A model generated the notes under the pieces. It had not been told where the DNA came from. It saw only the letters and a program-made list of their open reading frames with translations, and searched no databases. Shown here one piece after another: positions 26,277-34,322 of a stretch of DNA of 47,254 bases; position 1 is the stretch's first letter; each line of letters begins with the position of its first letter. This DNA comes from Opitutia bacterium (GTDB lineage: Bacteria > Verrucomicrobiota > Verrucomicrobiia > Opitutales > Opitutaceae), in NCBI GenBank assembly GCA_003142615.1, contig PLMW01000059.1, positions 2,257-49,510 on the forward strand. Direction: 5' to 3'. A program made the translations under genes and the position numbers.

Positions 26277-26534
26277 TTGCCGGACTTGGAACCGGCGAAG
26301 ACGGGTATCTTCGGGCTCGTTGGTGCGCGCATCCGCCAGGCGCGGCTGCGCCTGAAGCCCGCCGTCTCGCAGTTCGATCTTGCGGGCCGGCTGGCGGCGC
26401 TCGGCCTGGATTTGGACCGCCCGACTATAACCCGCATTGAGAACGGCCAGCGCTACCTCCGGGACTACGAGATCCGGGCGCTCGCCAAGGCCCTCAAGGT
26501 GTCAGTGGCCTGGCTGTTTGGGGAAAAGGAATGA
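26277..26534 (+). CDS. XRE-family helix-turn-helix regulator, second pair
   Basis: An 85-residue protein starting with TTG 26277 (no ATG is available). One XRE domain fills it: IRQARLRLKPAVSQFDLAGR, then DRPTITRIENGQRYLRDYEI and RALAKALKVSVAWLFGEKE. The arrangement and ending resemble the protein at 997-1257, especially RYLRDYEIRALAKALKV versus RWVGDYELVLLAKVLRI. It is convergent with the intact helix-turn-helix gene at 26591-27052. This reproduces the gene pair at the left end of the window. Confidence 0.7.
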   Translation: MPDLEPAKTGIFGLVGARIRQARLRLKPAVSQFDLAGRLAALGLDLDRPTITRIENGQRYLRDYEIRALAKALKVSVAWLFGEKE

Positions 26535-26590
26535 TTCACGGTGGCACGGGGCGGCCACGGCTGTGCGAGGCTATACACCGCACCGGTTGG

Positions 26591-27052
26591 TCAATTCCGG
26601 TGAGCTTCGGCCAAGATCTCCGCGAACCACTCCAGCCGCCCCCGGGCCTTGGCGCTGCGTGCGCCCAAGGCCTTCAGCTGCGCCAGCGCCGCGCCGGTGC
26701 TTCCGGGGAGGAGGCTCCTTTCCGGCCGTGCCCTTCCGGAGGCCCGGCCGGCCCCGGTTGCAGCCCCGATCCGCACCTCCGCCTGCAGGTTAGCCGGCAG
26801 GAGGTCCATCACGTAGGCGCGCACCAGCTCCAGCCGCTCCGCCGGCATGCGCGCGGCGCCCTTGGCCAGGAGCCCTAGGTGGTCCGGCCGGATCGTCCGG
26901 TACTTGCCGTGGAGGTAGTTGTTCACGCGGCTGACGGCGATCCCGGTCGTGGCCGCGAGCTGCACCTGGTTGACGCCGTTTCGCTCCATGAGGGTCTCGA
27001 GCGCGGAGGCGAAGAATTGGGTGCGGGGGGACTTGGTTCTGGATGTGGGCAT
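26591..27052 (-). CDS. Helix-turn-helix regulator, intact copy 2
   Basis: A 153-residue protein. Residues 1-60 hold a Cro/XRE-like DNA-binding domain (ALETLMERNGVNQVQLAATT then GIAVSRVNNYLHGKYRTIRP). Residues 60-153 form a second region with ERLELVRAYVMDLLPANLQA and a helical C terminus (LAQLKALGARSAKARGRLEW). That region may bind a ligand or serve for dimerisation. The copy at 1345-1802 is almost the same at the DNA level but has lost one base, and a third decayed copy is at about 5.9-6.1 kb. Function is unknown. The family looks lineage-specific. Confidence 0.8.
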   Translation of the reverse strand: MPTSRTKSPRTQFFASALETLMERNGVNQVQLAATTGIAVSRVNNYLHGKYRTIRPDHLGLLAKGAARMPAERLELVRAYVMDLLPANLQAEVRIGAATGAGRASGRARPERSLLPGSTGAALAQLKALGARSAKARGRLEWFAEILAEAHRN

Positions 27053-27276
27053 GGCGAGTCTCTATTAAAGGACGACGGAGCGGGGCTGCGGTTGCAGGCG
27101 GTCAAGACAGCCAACGGCGATCCGTGGCCGAGGGAAAGATCATTTTAGGAGTCTAATTCTCAAGGCCGCAAATCAGGTTGAAGGGAGCTGGAGTTCGTGG
27201 CAGAAGCGAAGCTGACCCGCGCCACACCCATCGTAAGGCCCGCCCTCGATGGGCTCATCTCAGAAAGGATGTCGTC

Positions 27277-27375
27277 ATGAACTCTCCAACCCTCGGACTG
27301 CGCGTCGCGAGTGTGATCTTCGGCCTCATGTGCCTCGGCAATCACGCCTCAGGGGGCAGGAACCGGAGCCGGTGA
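27277..27375 (+). pseudogene. Truncated 5' end of a small membrane protein gene
   Basis: ATG 27277 has a good ribosome binding site (AAAGGA, spacing of eight). It opens MNSPTLGLRVASVIFGLMCL, the start of a small membrane protein, but the frame ends after 32 residues in GGRNRSR, inside the 3' end of the convergent lipoprotein gene. The reading after Cys-Leu-Gly-Asn looks unrelated. It is probably the surviving 5' end of a deleted gene. Confidence 0.45.
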
Positions 27376-27939
27376 TTCCGCGGCTTGCAGCTGCCCGAAG
27401 GCGATGAAGATCCCTTCCATGGCCGGTGCCGGCTTGTTGGCAAAGATGGCCTTCAGGAAGGAACCATCATCATCCTTGAACTCCTGCTCGGCCAGGCCGC
27501 CTGAGGCCTTGTCCTTCACGCCCAGGAGGCGCATTTTGTATCCGGAATAGTTGAGATCAAAGAGATGGTCCGAAGATTTCAGGATCACGAACTGGCAGAC
27601 ATACTCCACTTCGAGGCCCTTGTCGGCACTCAAGGCCTTCTCGACCATCGCCGGCGTGATCGTGATATGCGACTCCTCATCGGTGAATCCGGCCAGCGCC
27701 TCGAGCTTGATGGCCCCCGTGAATTGCACGACCGTGCGCCCCTGCTCGGTGTCCAAGGTCTCCCACTTGGTCGTCTTGAAGTAGCGATAACCGTCCAGCG
27801 CGCCTCCTACCGTGACCGAGGCGTCGGACGCCAGGGTGCCGGTTTTCACAGTGGCGATTGGATCATTCCCACAACCAGCCAGAAGGAGGGAGGAGGCAAG
27901 CAGCAGGCTTGCGCGGAATGTACGGGCATAGGTTTTCAT
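27349..27939 (-). CDS. Hypothetical lipoprotein
   Basis: A 196-residue protein with a lipoprotein signal peptide (ASLLLASSLLLAGC, Cys at about residue 23). The mature part repeats short beta-like segments (GYRYFKTTKWETLDTEQGRT, VVQFTGAIKLEALAGF), ends in a Pro/Ala tail APVPAP, and resembles no family I can name. A conserved-looking stretch is KGLEVEYVCQFVILKSSDHL. The last 27 bases overlap the truncated membrane gene on the opposite strand. It is probably anchored in the outer membrane, because the residue after the Cys is Gly, not Asp. Confidence 0.75.
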   Translation of the reverse strand: MKTYARTFRASLLLASSLLLAGCGNDPIATVKTGTLASDASVTVGGALDGYRYFKTTKWETLDTEQGRTVVQFTGAIKLEALAGFTDEESHITITPAMVEKALSADKGLEVEYVCQFVILKSSDHLFDLNYSGYKMRLLGVKDKASGGLAEQEFKDDDGSFLKAIFANKPAPAMEGIFIAFGQLQAAESPAPVPAP

Positions 27940-28063
27940 GGTTTTTTGGAGGTTGCATGGCCCGGGATGCTCTTCGGGGCCGGGCTCGTTGGCTGCCGTG
28001 AATGAGATTTGTATGACGTTACAATCCCTCCTCTGAAGATGGTGCGGCTGCGGAGCACCGAGC

Positions 28064-28789
28064 CTACGACGCCGCGACTACCGCCTGGCAATGCGTGCAC
28101 CGCAGGACCGTCTTCTTCATTACGAGCAGCCAGCCGAGCAGGCCGCCAACGAAGGACGTGATGATGATCACGAGCGAAACACCGCCCGCTACAACCGTGC
28201 CGGCGCCCGCGCCGACCTTGCTGGCAGACAGCGACAGCTTGACGGAGTCAACGGCTGATCTCTGCGCCGGTGTCAAGGCGGCCAATTCTGCCTCCGAAGG
28301 CGTCTGGCCCGCTATAACCTCCGTGATGATCGACTCAGGTAGCTTCTGCGCCTCGAGGCTGGTCCGCGCTTCCTTCTCGATCGTTGCCGACACCTTCGTA
28401 CTGGCTGTACAAGTGCCGAGAAGCACCAGAAACCCAATGAGCATTCCGAGCAGGCTGGGGATGAGGAGAATGTACCCGATAACCACCGCTGGACCGCTCA
28501 TGCGGTGTTGCCGCGCCCGCACCAGCGTGCCCTGGCCGCAAGTCCGGCAGACAGGCCCGGCGGGGGCGCGGGAGGTGGTTGGCGGCGGGGGGGCGCCGAC
28601 CGAGACGGGAGCGGGCGGCGGGACGGATGCCGCCCAGCGTGAGCCGACGGCGGCCCACTGGTTCCCGGGGATGGCTTCGTGCCAGTAGTGATCGGTGGGC
28701 AGCAACACGCCCGACTGGAGAAGCGCCGGCACGGCCTCCTCGGGATATTCGCCAATTTCCTGCCCCTGACGGCTGAATTTGATCTTCAT
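28064..28789 (-). CDS. GYF_2-like/zinc-ribbon membrane protein
   Basis: A 241-residue protein. Residues 1-55 resemble the GYF_2 (DUF4339) domain: IGEYPEEAVPALLQSGVLLP then TDHYWHEAIPGNQWAAV. After a Pro-rich linker there is CRTCGQG (CxxC). A membrane helix (VIGYILLIPSLLGMLIGFLVLL), a helical segment and a second membrane helix (VSLVIIITSFVGGLLGWLLVM) follow. The protein ends in a second CxxC pair, CTHCQAV. The two pairs could join as one zinc ribbon on the same side of the membrane. Function unknown; similar proteins occur in many bacteria without a known role. Confidence 0.75.
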   Translation of the reverse strand: MKIKFSRQGQEIGEYPEEAVPALLQSGVLLPTDHYWHEAIPGNQWAAVGSRWAASVPPPAPVSVGAPPPPTTSRAPAGPVCRTCGQGTLVRARQHRMSGPAVVIGYILLIPSLLGMLIGFLVLLGTCTASTKVSATIEKEARTSLEAQKLPESIITEVIAGQTPSEAELAALTPAQRSAVDSVKLSLSASKVGAGAGTVVAGGVSLVIIITSFVGGLLGWLLVMKKTVLRCTHCQAVVAAS

Positions 28790-29033
28790 GGATAGGGTCC
28801 TCGATTCGGTGTCCTACTGACGCGCGGCCCGTAATGATACGCCCCGGATGGCCGGCCTGTACAGGGTAATTCAGAGATTCAGAAACCCGGAAACCTTGGC
28901 CCCACTCACTGTCCCAGACGCGGACCGCGCCGACGCCTTCGCGCACAACGTCTTCCCCGGCGTCGCCCTGCACGGGGACGCGGCCCTGAACCTGGCGGTC
29001 CGGCTAGCCGCGACGCAAGGTTGTAGCATCGAA

Positions 29034-29651
29034 TTATGTCGCAAGGTTGCTGCGCACGAACGCCATGACGTGCGGATGCCACTTGCAACTATTGAAGCCG
29101 GAAGACGGATGTTTAATTGCGTACGCTCGGCAGGTACCGCCTGGATATGAATAGTGACGCGTCAGTATTCGACCAGCCTCAGTCTCTAGCATTTCATCTT
29201 CGGGGCGCTGCTTTGGAAGCTTCTCCCAGAGGCGGAAACCCAAGACAATTACGATCTCCGGTTTCAGCAAGTCCAAGACCTCGAAAAACGCCGGCTCGCT
29301 GGCCTTAAACATGTCAGCGGTTGGGGAAATACGCGATTTCTCGCCTGGGGACTGCTGGACGTAGTTGTAAAAGCTGACTGAGCGCCAAAACTTACACTTT
29401 TCTTCAGGCGTGGGACGATACGTGTTGAGGAAGGTTCCCGCTATCTTTGTCCAGAAGGCTTTCGTGGGATGACGTCCGTCGAGTTGGTTGGCGATCTGTT
29501 CAATTGTAAACGTCGCGCAATGGTCAAGGGGCGTTCCAGTAACCCACCCATAGTGGGACTCGCCGAGGACTAATATTCGCTTCCCGAAAAGTGCGTGATC
29601 GTAGTCGTCGCCCGTCCAAGGTTTGAATTTGATCTGTGTCACCATATTCAC
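29034..29651 (-). CDS. UDG-superfamily-like hypothetical protein
   Basis: A 205-residue protein. The opening RILVLGESHYGW is the glycosylase-like GESH/GExP strand of the uracil-DNA glycosylase superfamily. Later parts fit the same alpha/beta fold: FWRSVSFYNYVQQSPGEKSR (a motif with conserved Asn-Tyr), FEVLDLLKPEIVIVLGFRLW, and YAIKHPSSGFNSCKWHPHVM where HPS replaces the usual HPS/T motif. It is probably a nucleic-acid-related protein; many such homologues have no proven glycosylase activity. It stands alone, with an inverted repeat just upstream. Confidence 0.75.
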   Translation of the reverse strand: MNMVTQIKFKPWTGDDYDHALFGKRILVLGESHYGWVTGTPLDHCATFTIEQIANQLDGRHPTKAFWTKIAGTFLNTYRPTPEEKCKFWRSVSFYNYVQQSPGEKSRISPTADMFKASEPAFFEVLDLLKPEIVIVLGFRLWEKLPKQRPEDEMLETEAGRILTRHYSYPGGTCRAYAIKHPSSGFNSCKWHPHVMAFVRSNLAT

Positions 29652-29982
29652 ACTGACACGGGCACGTTGGGCCAGCAGCCCGCGTTTCAGAGACAGGCGT
29701 GGCGCTCCGTTTCCAGAGCGCCACTTAGCCTTGCGGTGCCTTGCCTCGCCATGAGCGCGGATGCGACCGGCATCTGCAGATCGCGTTACGCCTCACGGCT
29801 AGTAAGGCAACTGCCGTCCGGCGTTGGTGACAGGCACCAAGCGGGTTGGCAGTCGTGTTTGTGAGGTCGCCTAGGCTGCCATTGATCGGCATTCTGGGAT
29901 ACCACGCATCCACGGTCGGAAAAATCGGGAGGGAGAGATTGCGAGTCAAGTATATCAAGCAAATGACTTCCAATAACACCTA
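29652..29982. other. Intergenic region with one hairpin
   Basis: About 330 bases without a recognisable gene on either strand. The only structured element seen is the 9-bp inverted repeat at 29699-29724. Confidence 0.5.
29699..29724. repeat. 9-bp inverted repeat
   Basis: GTGGCGCTC and GAGCGCCAC are perfect inverted repeats with an 8-base loop. They lie upstream of the UDG-like gene and downstream of the gene ending at 29983, both on the minus strand. It could be a hairpin ending the upstream transcript or an operator. Confidence 0.4.
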
Positions 29983-30612
29983 TCACCCTGACGTGGCCCC
30001 CGCGGCAAGTGCCCCCAGTTCAGGACTCGTGATGATCTCATGACCGATCTGGCGGAGTGCGGCCAGGTGTGCATCACGGAAAATGACCGTCGCCTTTACA
30101 CCCGATCTCCACCCCACCCCCACGCTGAGGCCGAAACCGCGCATCAAGAGTTGGTACTTGAGGGAACGTGCAAGATCAACATGGGCGCCACCGTCGGTGT
30201 TTGCGGCCTCCAACACCAGTTCACGACGGGTGATCGCAACAGCTATGCCGTCGAGGGAGCGAAGTATCGGCTCTGCACTCCACCAGTCGCCCAGAGGGAC
30301 TTCCACGCTGCGTGATGTGTTGTCTAAAAACGGCCGAAAATGGCCGGTGTTGGCTTCAAGTCCTAAGAATCCCAATGGCTGGTAATTCGGCAGGCCGGGC
30401 TGTGATAGTGGGACCGTTGATCGTAGTTTGATGTCTGGCCGGTTGAGTAGCGTACGGACAAGGGATTTCGATTGTTTCGTATCGTGGAAGAGGATGCGGG
30501 CGGCCTGTGCGATGCGAACGGCTTCCGATCTCCGTCCGGCATCAAACATGCGGCACGACGTGATAATAAAATCGATTTGCCGTCGAAGTTGCTGGATCAG
30601 CTCTGCGCACAT
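29983..30612 (-). CDS. Conserved hypothetical protein
   Basis: A 209-residue soluble protein. The N-terminal helix AGRRSEAVRIAQAARILFHD, followed by TKQSKSLVRTLL, and the later RRELVLEAANTDGGAHVDLA look conserved. They resemble a family of uncharacterised proteins seen in scattered genomes. A histidine-aspartate pair in GGAHVD and the aromatic patch in PLGDWWSAEP are visible. No domain with a known function is recognised. It starts at 30612 and lies on the same strand as its neighbours, separated by hairpin-containing gaps. Confidence 0.7.
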   Translation of the reverse strand: MCAELIQQLRRQIDFIITSCRMFDAGRRSEAVRIAQAARILFHDTKQSKSLVRTLLNRPDIKLRSTVPLSQPGLPNYQPLGFLGLEANTGHFRPFLDNTSRSVEVPLGDWWSAEPILRSLDGIAVAITRRELVLEAANTDGGAHVDLARSLKYQLLMRGFGLSVGVGWRSGVKATVIFRDAHLAALRQIGHEIITSPELGALAAGATSG

Positions 30613-30776
30613 TCACCTAACGCTGGTCTAGAAGAGGGGGGCTATGCAAGCCGGCGGCGCGATGGTTGTGCTGGTGCACCACGGCGATAGCGCTAGTGGT
30701 GCTTCTTGCGAGCGGACAGCGAAGAGGCGCATACTGACCAACCGCGTCCGCATCTCGGCGATGGGCATGATCGAGT

Positions 30777-30911
30777 TTAGTCGAGCGGTGGCATCGAGAA
30801 CGGCATAATCCACGTGCCGGGCGGGGCGGAGAAGATGGACAGGACGGGCGCGAAGGTGCTCCAATACACATGCCAGTAGGGCAGCGCGAAGTTGAGGCCG
30901 CTTATCGCCAT
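30777..30911 (-). CDS. Possible fragment of a membrane protein
   Basis: A 44-residue frame, MAISGLNFALPYWHVYWSTF followed by APVLSIFSAPPGTW and a stop. It is rich in Trp, Phe and Pro and hydrophobic, unlike the shadow frames around it. The frame extends a little upstream of the ATG without a ribosome binding site. This suggests the 3' end of a lost gene more than a complete small gene. Confidence 0.25.
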   Translation of the reverse strand: MAISGLNFALPYWHVYWSTFAPVLSIFSAPPGTWIMPFSMPPLD

Positions 30912-30974
30912 GGTGATCGCCCCATGGTCGAATTGTGATTCTCAGAGGTTAATCCGCCTCGACCCAAAACACGC

Positions 30975-31553
30975 TCAGTTCTCGAAACGCTCGACCCAAA
31001 GCTGGCCGTCGGTTTTGACGATGCCAAACTCCAGCATGGCTGGCCGGGACGTTCCGTCAGCGTAAAACGGCCGGTTGAAGAAAAAGGTGCCAAGGTGCTG
31101 CTGGCAGTAGCACTCCATCGAGCGATACAGGCCTCCCGCGTGCGACCAGCCGCGATTCACAGCGCGCAACTGCATAAACAGGTTGATCTCAAGCCCGCCG
31201 CCGAGCGCGTAGGGGATGAAATGCCCCTTGTCGCAGTCGCGGCCAAAGTGCTTTTCGGTCGGCCCGACCCAGCCGCGCTGACGGCTCGCGTCGCGTTTAG
31301 TCGGCGCGTGGCGCGAGAACCCGCAGGCACCAACCAGTCGGTCCTCGGTGGCAGCGTCCGGTGCGACCTCGCCGCGTTCTTCCAACGCAGAATACCAGTC
31401 AAAGATATAGGTGAAGTCATTGTCGGTGACGCGGAGGATGTTCGTTAGGCGGAGCGTCAGTTCGAGGTAGGCATCGTGCCACAGGTAGGGCAGCTCGTCC
31501 GCGAGCAGGGCTCCAATCTGCGCCACGTCACCGCCAGCCGCGTGGTCCGCCAC
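30975..31553 (-). CDS. Possible His-Me finger nuclease-like protein
   Basis: A 192-residue protein starting with GTG 31553. The central DKGHFIPYALGGGLEINLFM resembles the D(R/G)GHxI core of DNA/RNA non-specific endonucleases of the His-Me finger type, followed by QLRAVNRGWS with a conserved Asn. The N-terminal 90 residues are helical and unrecognised. The first Asp/His residues of the motif would bind metal and activate water. It has no signal peptide. It may be a phage, competition or repair nuclease. The preceding membrane gene on the same strand ends 18 bases upstream of this start, in the same frame. Confidence 0.65.
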   Translation of the reverse strand: MADHAAGGDVAQIGALLADELPYLWHDAYLELTLRLTNILRVTDNDFTYIFDWYSALEERGEVAPDAATEDRLVGACGFSRHAPTKRDASRQRGWVGPTEKHFGRDCDKGHFIPYALGGGLEINLFMQLRAVNRGWSHAGGLYRSMECYCQQHLGTFFFNRPFYADGTSRPAMLEFGIVKTDGQLWVERFEN

Positions 31554-31571
31554 GGCGCGGTAATCAATCGC

Positions 31572-31927
31572 CTAGGCGCTATTGTCGCTGGGTGCATCGG
31601 GTGGACGACTGAACGCCAGAGAGGCCAGCAAAATTATGGCGACGGTTATGTCGAGGTTGTGCCATGTGCCGCGGGCAAAGCGAAACGGAAAGAGCGGATT
31701 GAACACGAGACCGACGATGGCATAAGCGGGCGCGACTGAAGGCCAAAAGCGGCGACGGCAGAAAAAAAGTCCCCAACAACAAGTGAGGAAAACGACCCAG
31801 CGAGTAAGAATGTAGAAACTGTATGGGTGCTTGGCGGTGGCCCAGAACGCGAATCCAGCGGCAATGCAGCGCGCGCGATAACAAAAACGAGACGAGAGTG
31901 GTCAGGGATACGGGTCGTAGTCATCAC
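31572..31927 (-). pseudogene. Frameshifted small membrane protein (DUF6804-like)
   Basis: From ATG 31927 the frame reads TTTRIPDHSRLVFVIARA. Then another frame continues CIAAGFAFWATAKHPYSFYI, LTRWVVFLTCCWGLFF and VFNPLFPFRFARGTWHNLDI, with TVAIILLASLAF ending at TAG 31572-31574. The second part has three to four membrane helices and resembles DUF6804-type proteins. One missing base near 31880 would join the halves, since no good start exists in the second frame. So it is either a pseudogene or a sequence error. Confidence 0.45.
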
Positions 31928-31966
31928 GAGAATTATCGAGGGAACAGGCGAATGAACCTTTTCATC

Positions 31967-32587
31967 TCACTTCAATTCCTTCCAGCTCGTGAGCAGCTGG
32001 GGGTCTCCGCCTAGGTATATGGCTCGCACACCCTTGCCGTCGGTATAAACCGCTGCCTCCACGAAATGATCCGGCTGATAAGCCGGCATCGTCCCATTCA
32101 TACGCACCGTCGAGGGGTCAAAGGCAGCGTCGGTGGACGGCATCGTCTCCGGCCCCTTAGCGACCGTTCCCGAAGGCGGGTTGATCGGCGTTGCATCCTC
32201 CGAAAGCCTCTGCGGCGACTCGTCCACGATGATCTGCGTCGGATCGTGAACGACAATTTCAGGCGTTCCCCGGTACACAGTAATCTTTCCAGTGACCCGC
32301 ACGGTCTTCCCCTTGAAAGCTTTCTCCGGCGGGACGGCGAAGTTTCCTCGGTCGGAACCCCAGATGACCACAGTGAGGATCGCGTCCGGGTAAGGCTTGT
32401 CGAGGTTGAGGAAGGTGGGCTGCCCCTTAGCCCTGGCCGCGTGGGTCGCGCTGGCGACGACGCCACGCACGGTCTGGACTTCGCCCATGTGCTGGGAGGC
32501 CTGCGCGGCTGTGATGACATCCGCACGGACGAATGGATCGGCGATGGTGAATAGGAAGGCCGTCGCCAGGAGAAGAATGCGTTTCAT
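31967..32587 (-). CDS. Secreted OB-fold-like protein
   Basis: A 206-residue protein with a signal peptide (RILLLATAFLFTIADPFVRA, cleavage near residue 22). The mature N-terminal half reads ITAAQASQHMGEVQTVRGVV, then GQPTFLNLDKPYPDAILTVV and VRVTGKITVYRGTPEIVVHD. This is the pattern of secreted OB-fold (tRNA_anti-like) domains that often bind nucleic acid. The C-terminal half is different and holds GKGVRAIYLGGDPQLLTSW. It lies 26 bases after the last Hxs-operon gene on the same strand and may be co-transcribed with it. Confidence 0.75.
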   Translation of the reverse strand: MKRILLLATAFLFTIADPFVRADVITAAQASQHMGEVQTVRGVVASATHAARAKGQPTFLNLDKPYPDAILTVVIWGSDRGNFAVPPEKAFKGKTVRVTGKITVYRGTPEIVVHDPTQIIVDESPQRLSEDATPINPPSGTVAKGPETMPSTDAAFDPSTVRMNGTMPAYQPDHFVEAAVYTDGKGVRAIYLGGDPQLLTSWKELK

Positions 32588-32613
32588 CGATAGTCCTTTT
32601 TGTTGTCAGCACT

Positions 32614-33024
32614 TCAGCACGGCGGGATTCCGCCCGACCGTGAACACAGCCATTCGACCTTCGTCGGCAGGGGTGGCGATCCGCCCCTACGCCAACGAGG
32701 CCTACCTAGGCCGTCACCAACATAGCGGCCATTCGTGTCTCTTTTGGGCTGGGCCACGCTGGTCGCGTTCGTCTGCTCGTCGGCCCAGTAGCCAATCCAC
32801 CACGTCGTCCGGCCATCGCGGTTTCCCCAAGCCGCCTGCGGGCTCTTGGGCTGCGGCATGATGTAGACCCACCCCTGCTGACTCAATTCGAGAGCCAGCG
32901 CGATTGTCGCGTTGTCGCAGTCAATGCCACCACGCAGCGGCGGGGGTACGCTCGTTGTGGCAGCGAGACACGCCGCAGCGCACACGAAGAACAACGCCGC
33001 AACAGCTGGCGTGCGTTGGCTCAT
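32614..33024 (-). CDS. Secreted protein coupled to hxsC
   Basis: A 136-residue protein from ATG 33024. Residues 1-25 are a signal peptide (VAALFFVCAAACLAATTS). The mature part contains ALELSQQGWVYIMPQPKSPQ and GRTTWWIGYWADEQTNA, which I do not recognise. The last 30 residues are Arg/Gly/Pro-rich and may come from a dispersed repeat read through by the frame. The start ATG overlaps the hxsC stop as ATGA (33021-33024). This links it translationally to the Hxs operon and fixes the start. It is a candidate extra substrate or partner of the Hxs system. Confidence 0.6.
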   Translation of the reverse strand: MSQRTPAVAALFFVCAAACLAATTSVPPPLRGGIDCDNATIALALELSQQGWVYIMPQPKSPQAAWGNRDGRTTWWIGYWADEQTNATSVAQPKRDTNGRYVGDGLGRPRWRRGGSPPLPTKVEWLCSRSGGIPPC

Positions 33025-34322
33025 GGAATCGCACTTAGCCTTGATTCGGCGGAACGGCAAGACGAGACGACATCCTCACCCTGTCGATTCCCGCTTGGTC
33101 GCGATCCATTGTCTCGTGCGCTCCGGTAGCCGTGTGATGGCTGGGCAGGGCCGGACGCCGCGTAAACATTGTCGCAGGACGCCGGCCAATCCGCAAAAGG
33201 TCGAATATGGCCGGAAGGCCGCGTCGCGTTCGACGTGAAAAACCCGCAGCAGGCGTCCCTAGCGGCGCAGGCGACACATCCTGGCAGGTAGACGTTCTTC
33301 CAGTCGGAGATTGATTGATGGGCGTAGGCTCGCAGTGCGGGCCGCAGCAGGCAAAGCGGATGGTTGAGAATGCCGACGGTCAGCCCTGCGGCGACCAGAT
33401 CGTCAACCGCTCGTTCAAGTTCTGCCTGATAATCCGCCGGATCGATCCACAGGGCATCCAAGTTGGTCCGGGCGTAGCCGATGAGCTCAAGCCCCATGAA
33501 CACCACTTGGGCGACGAAAGGCAGATTGCGCGCCACGAACCGCGCGAACTGGGGCAGCCGGCGGTAGGTCTCCCGGTGGACGACCATCCGAACCTCAATC
33601 CGCAATCCGACGCGGCCAAGGTTGAGTAGTCCAAGCATCGTCTGATCGAAGGCGCCCGCAGCCTGGACCAGATAGTCATGGTCGCTTGCGGTCTCGGCGT
33701 ACAGAGGAATGCCGATCATCATGTCGGGGTGCTGGACCGCCGCCACCCGTTCCGCGTAACGCAGATAGCGGAACAGCCGTCCGTTGGAGAGGAGATGAAG
33801 CGAGGTGGACGGCAGGTGCTGTTTGGCCGCCTGCAGGACCTGCAGCAGCCTGCCATAGAGGAGGGTCGGCTCTCCGCCGGTTATACCCAGCTCGGTGGTG
33901 CTCTTCGGAATCCACGGGATCATCCTCAGGATGTCGTCGACCAGGTAGTCGTCGCGCACGTCGCGGGGCGGCTGCGAGCACATCAGACAGCGGCTGTTGC
34001 AGCGCTCAGTGAGAAAGAGGACATTATGGCTGGACGAGCTTCGGAACAGGACGCGGATCTCGGATCGAGCCGGATGGAAGCGAACGACGTCGCCGGACCG
34101 AAGGTAAGCCAGGTCGGGCGGAAGGCGCACCATACCGGCAGACAGTCTGTCAAATCCTGCAACCAAGACCACCCGGGCGTCCCGTAACAGCGTGGAATCC
34201 GCCGCTGGAGCAAGGCACGCCCGATGCTCGCTTGGGCCGCGGAACGGCTGGCCCGGCTGCTCAACCACGGCCAGAAACGGGTCGCCATCCAGGCAGAACT
34301 CAGTTTTCGCAACGAGCTTCAT
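33021..34322 (-). CDS. hxsC: His-Xaa-Ser system radical SAM maturase HxsC
   Basis: A 433-residue radical SAM protein. Residues 100-116 read NVLFLTERCNSRCLMCS: Cys108, Cys112 and Cys115 (CxxxCxxC) hold the 4Fe-4S cluster that cleaves S-adenosylmethionine. The TGGEPTLL motif follows at about residue 152. The C terminus carries a Cys cluster (PGCVACAARDACCGFF) for auxiliary iron-sulfur binding. This is the HxsC pattern. The ATG overlaps the hxsB stop as ATGA, so I start at 34322. Together with HxsB it is predicted to modify the His-Xaa-Ser repeats of HxsA. About 65 unrecognised residues follow the Cys cluster, longer than I expect. Confidence 0.9.
   Translation of the reverse strand: MKLVAKTEFCLDGDPFLAVVEQPGQPFRGPSEHRACLAPAADSTLLRDARVVLVAGFDRLSAGMVRLPPDLAYLRSGDVVRFHPARSEIRVLFRSSSSHNVLFLTERCNSRCLMCSQPPRDVRDDYLVDDILRMIPWIPKSTTELGITGGEPTLLYGRLLQVLQAAKQHLPSTSLHLLSNGRLFRYLRYAERVAAVQHPDMMIGIPLYAETASDHDYLVQAAGAFDQTMLGLLNLGRVGLRIEVRMVVHRETYRRLPQFARFVARNLPFVAQVVFMGLELIGYARTNLDALWIDPADYQAELERAVDDLVAAGLTVGILNHPLCLLRPALRAYAHQSISDWKNVYLPGCVACAARDACCGFFTSNATRPSGHIRPFADWPASCDNVYAASGPAQPSHGYRSARDNGSRPSGNRQGEDVVSSCRSAESRLSAIP

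Noticed and set aside
28848-29150. 100-residue plus-strand frame
   Set aside because: The first half looks weakly protein-like, but the second half mirrors the end of the UDG-like gene; no domain and no ribosome binding site.
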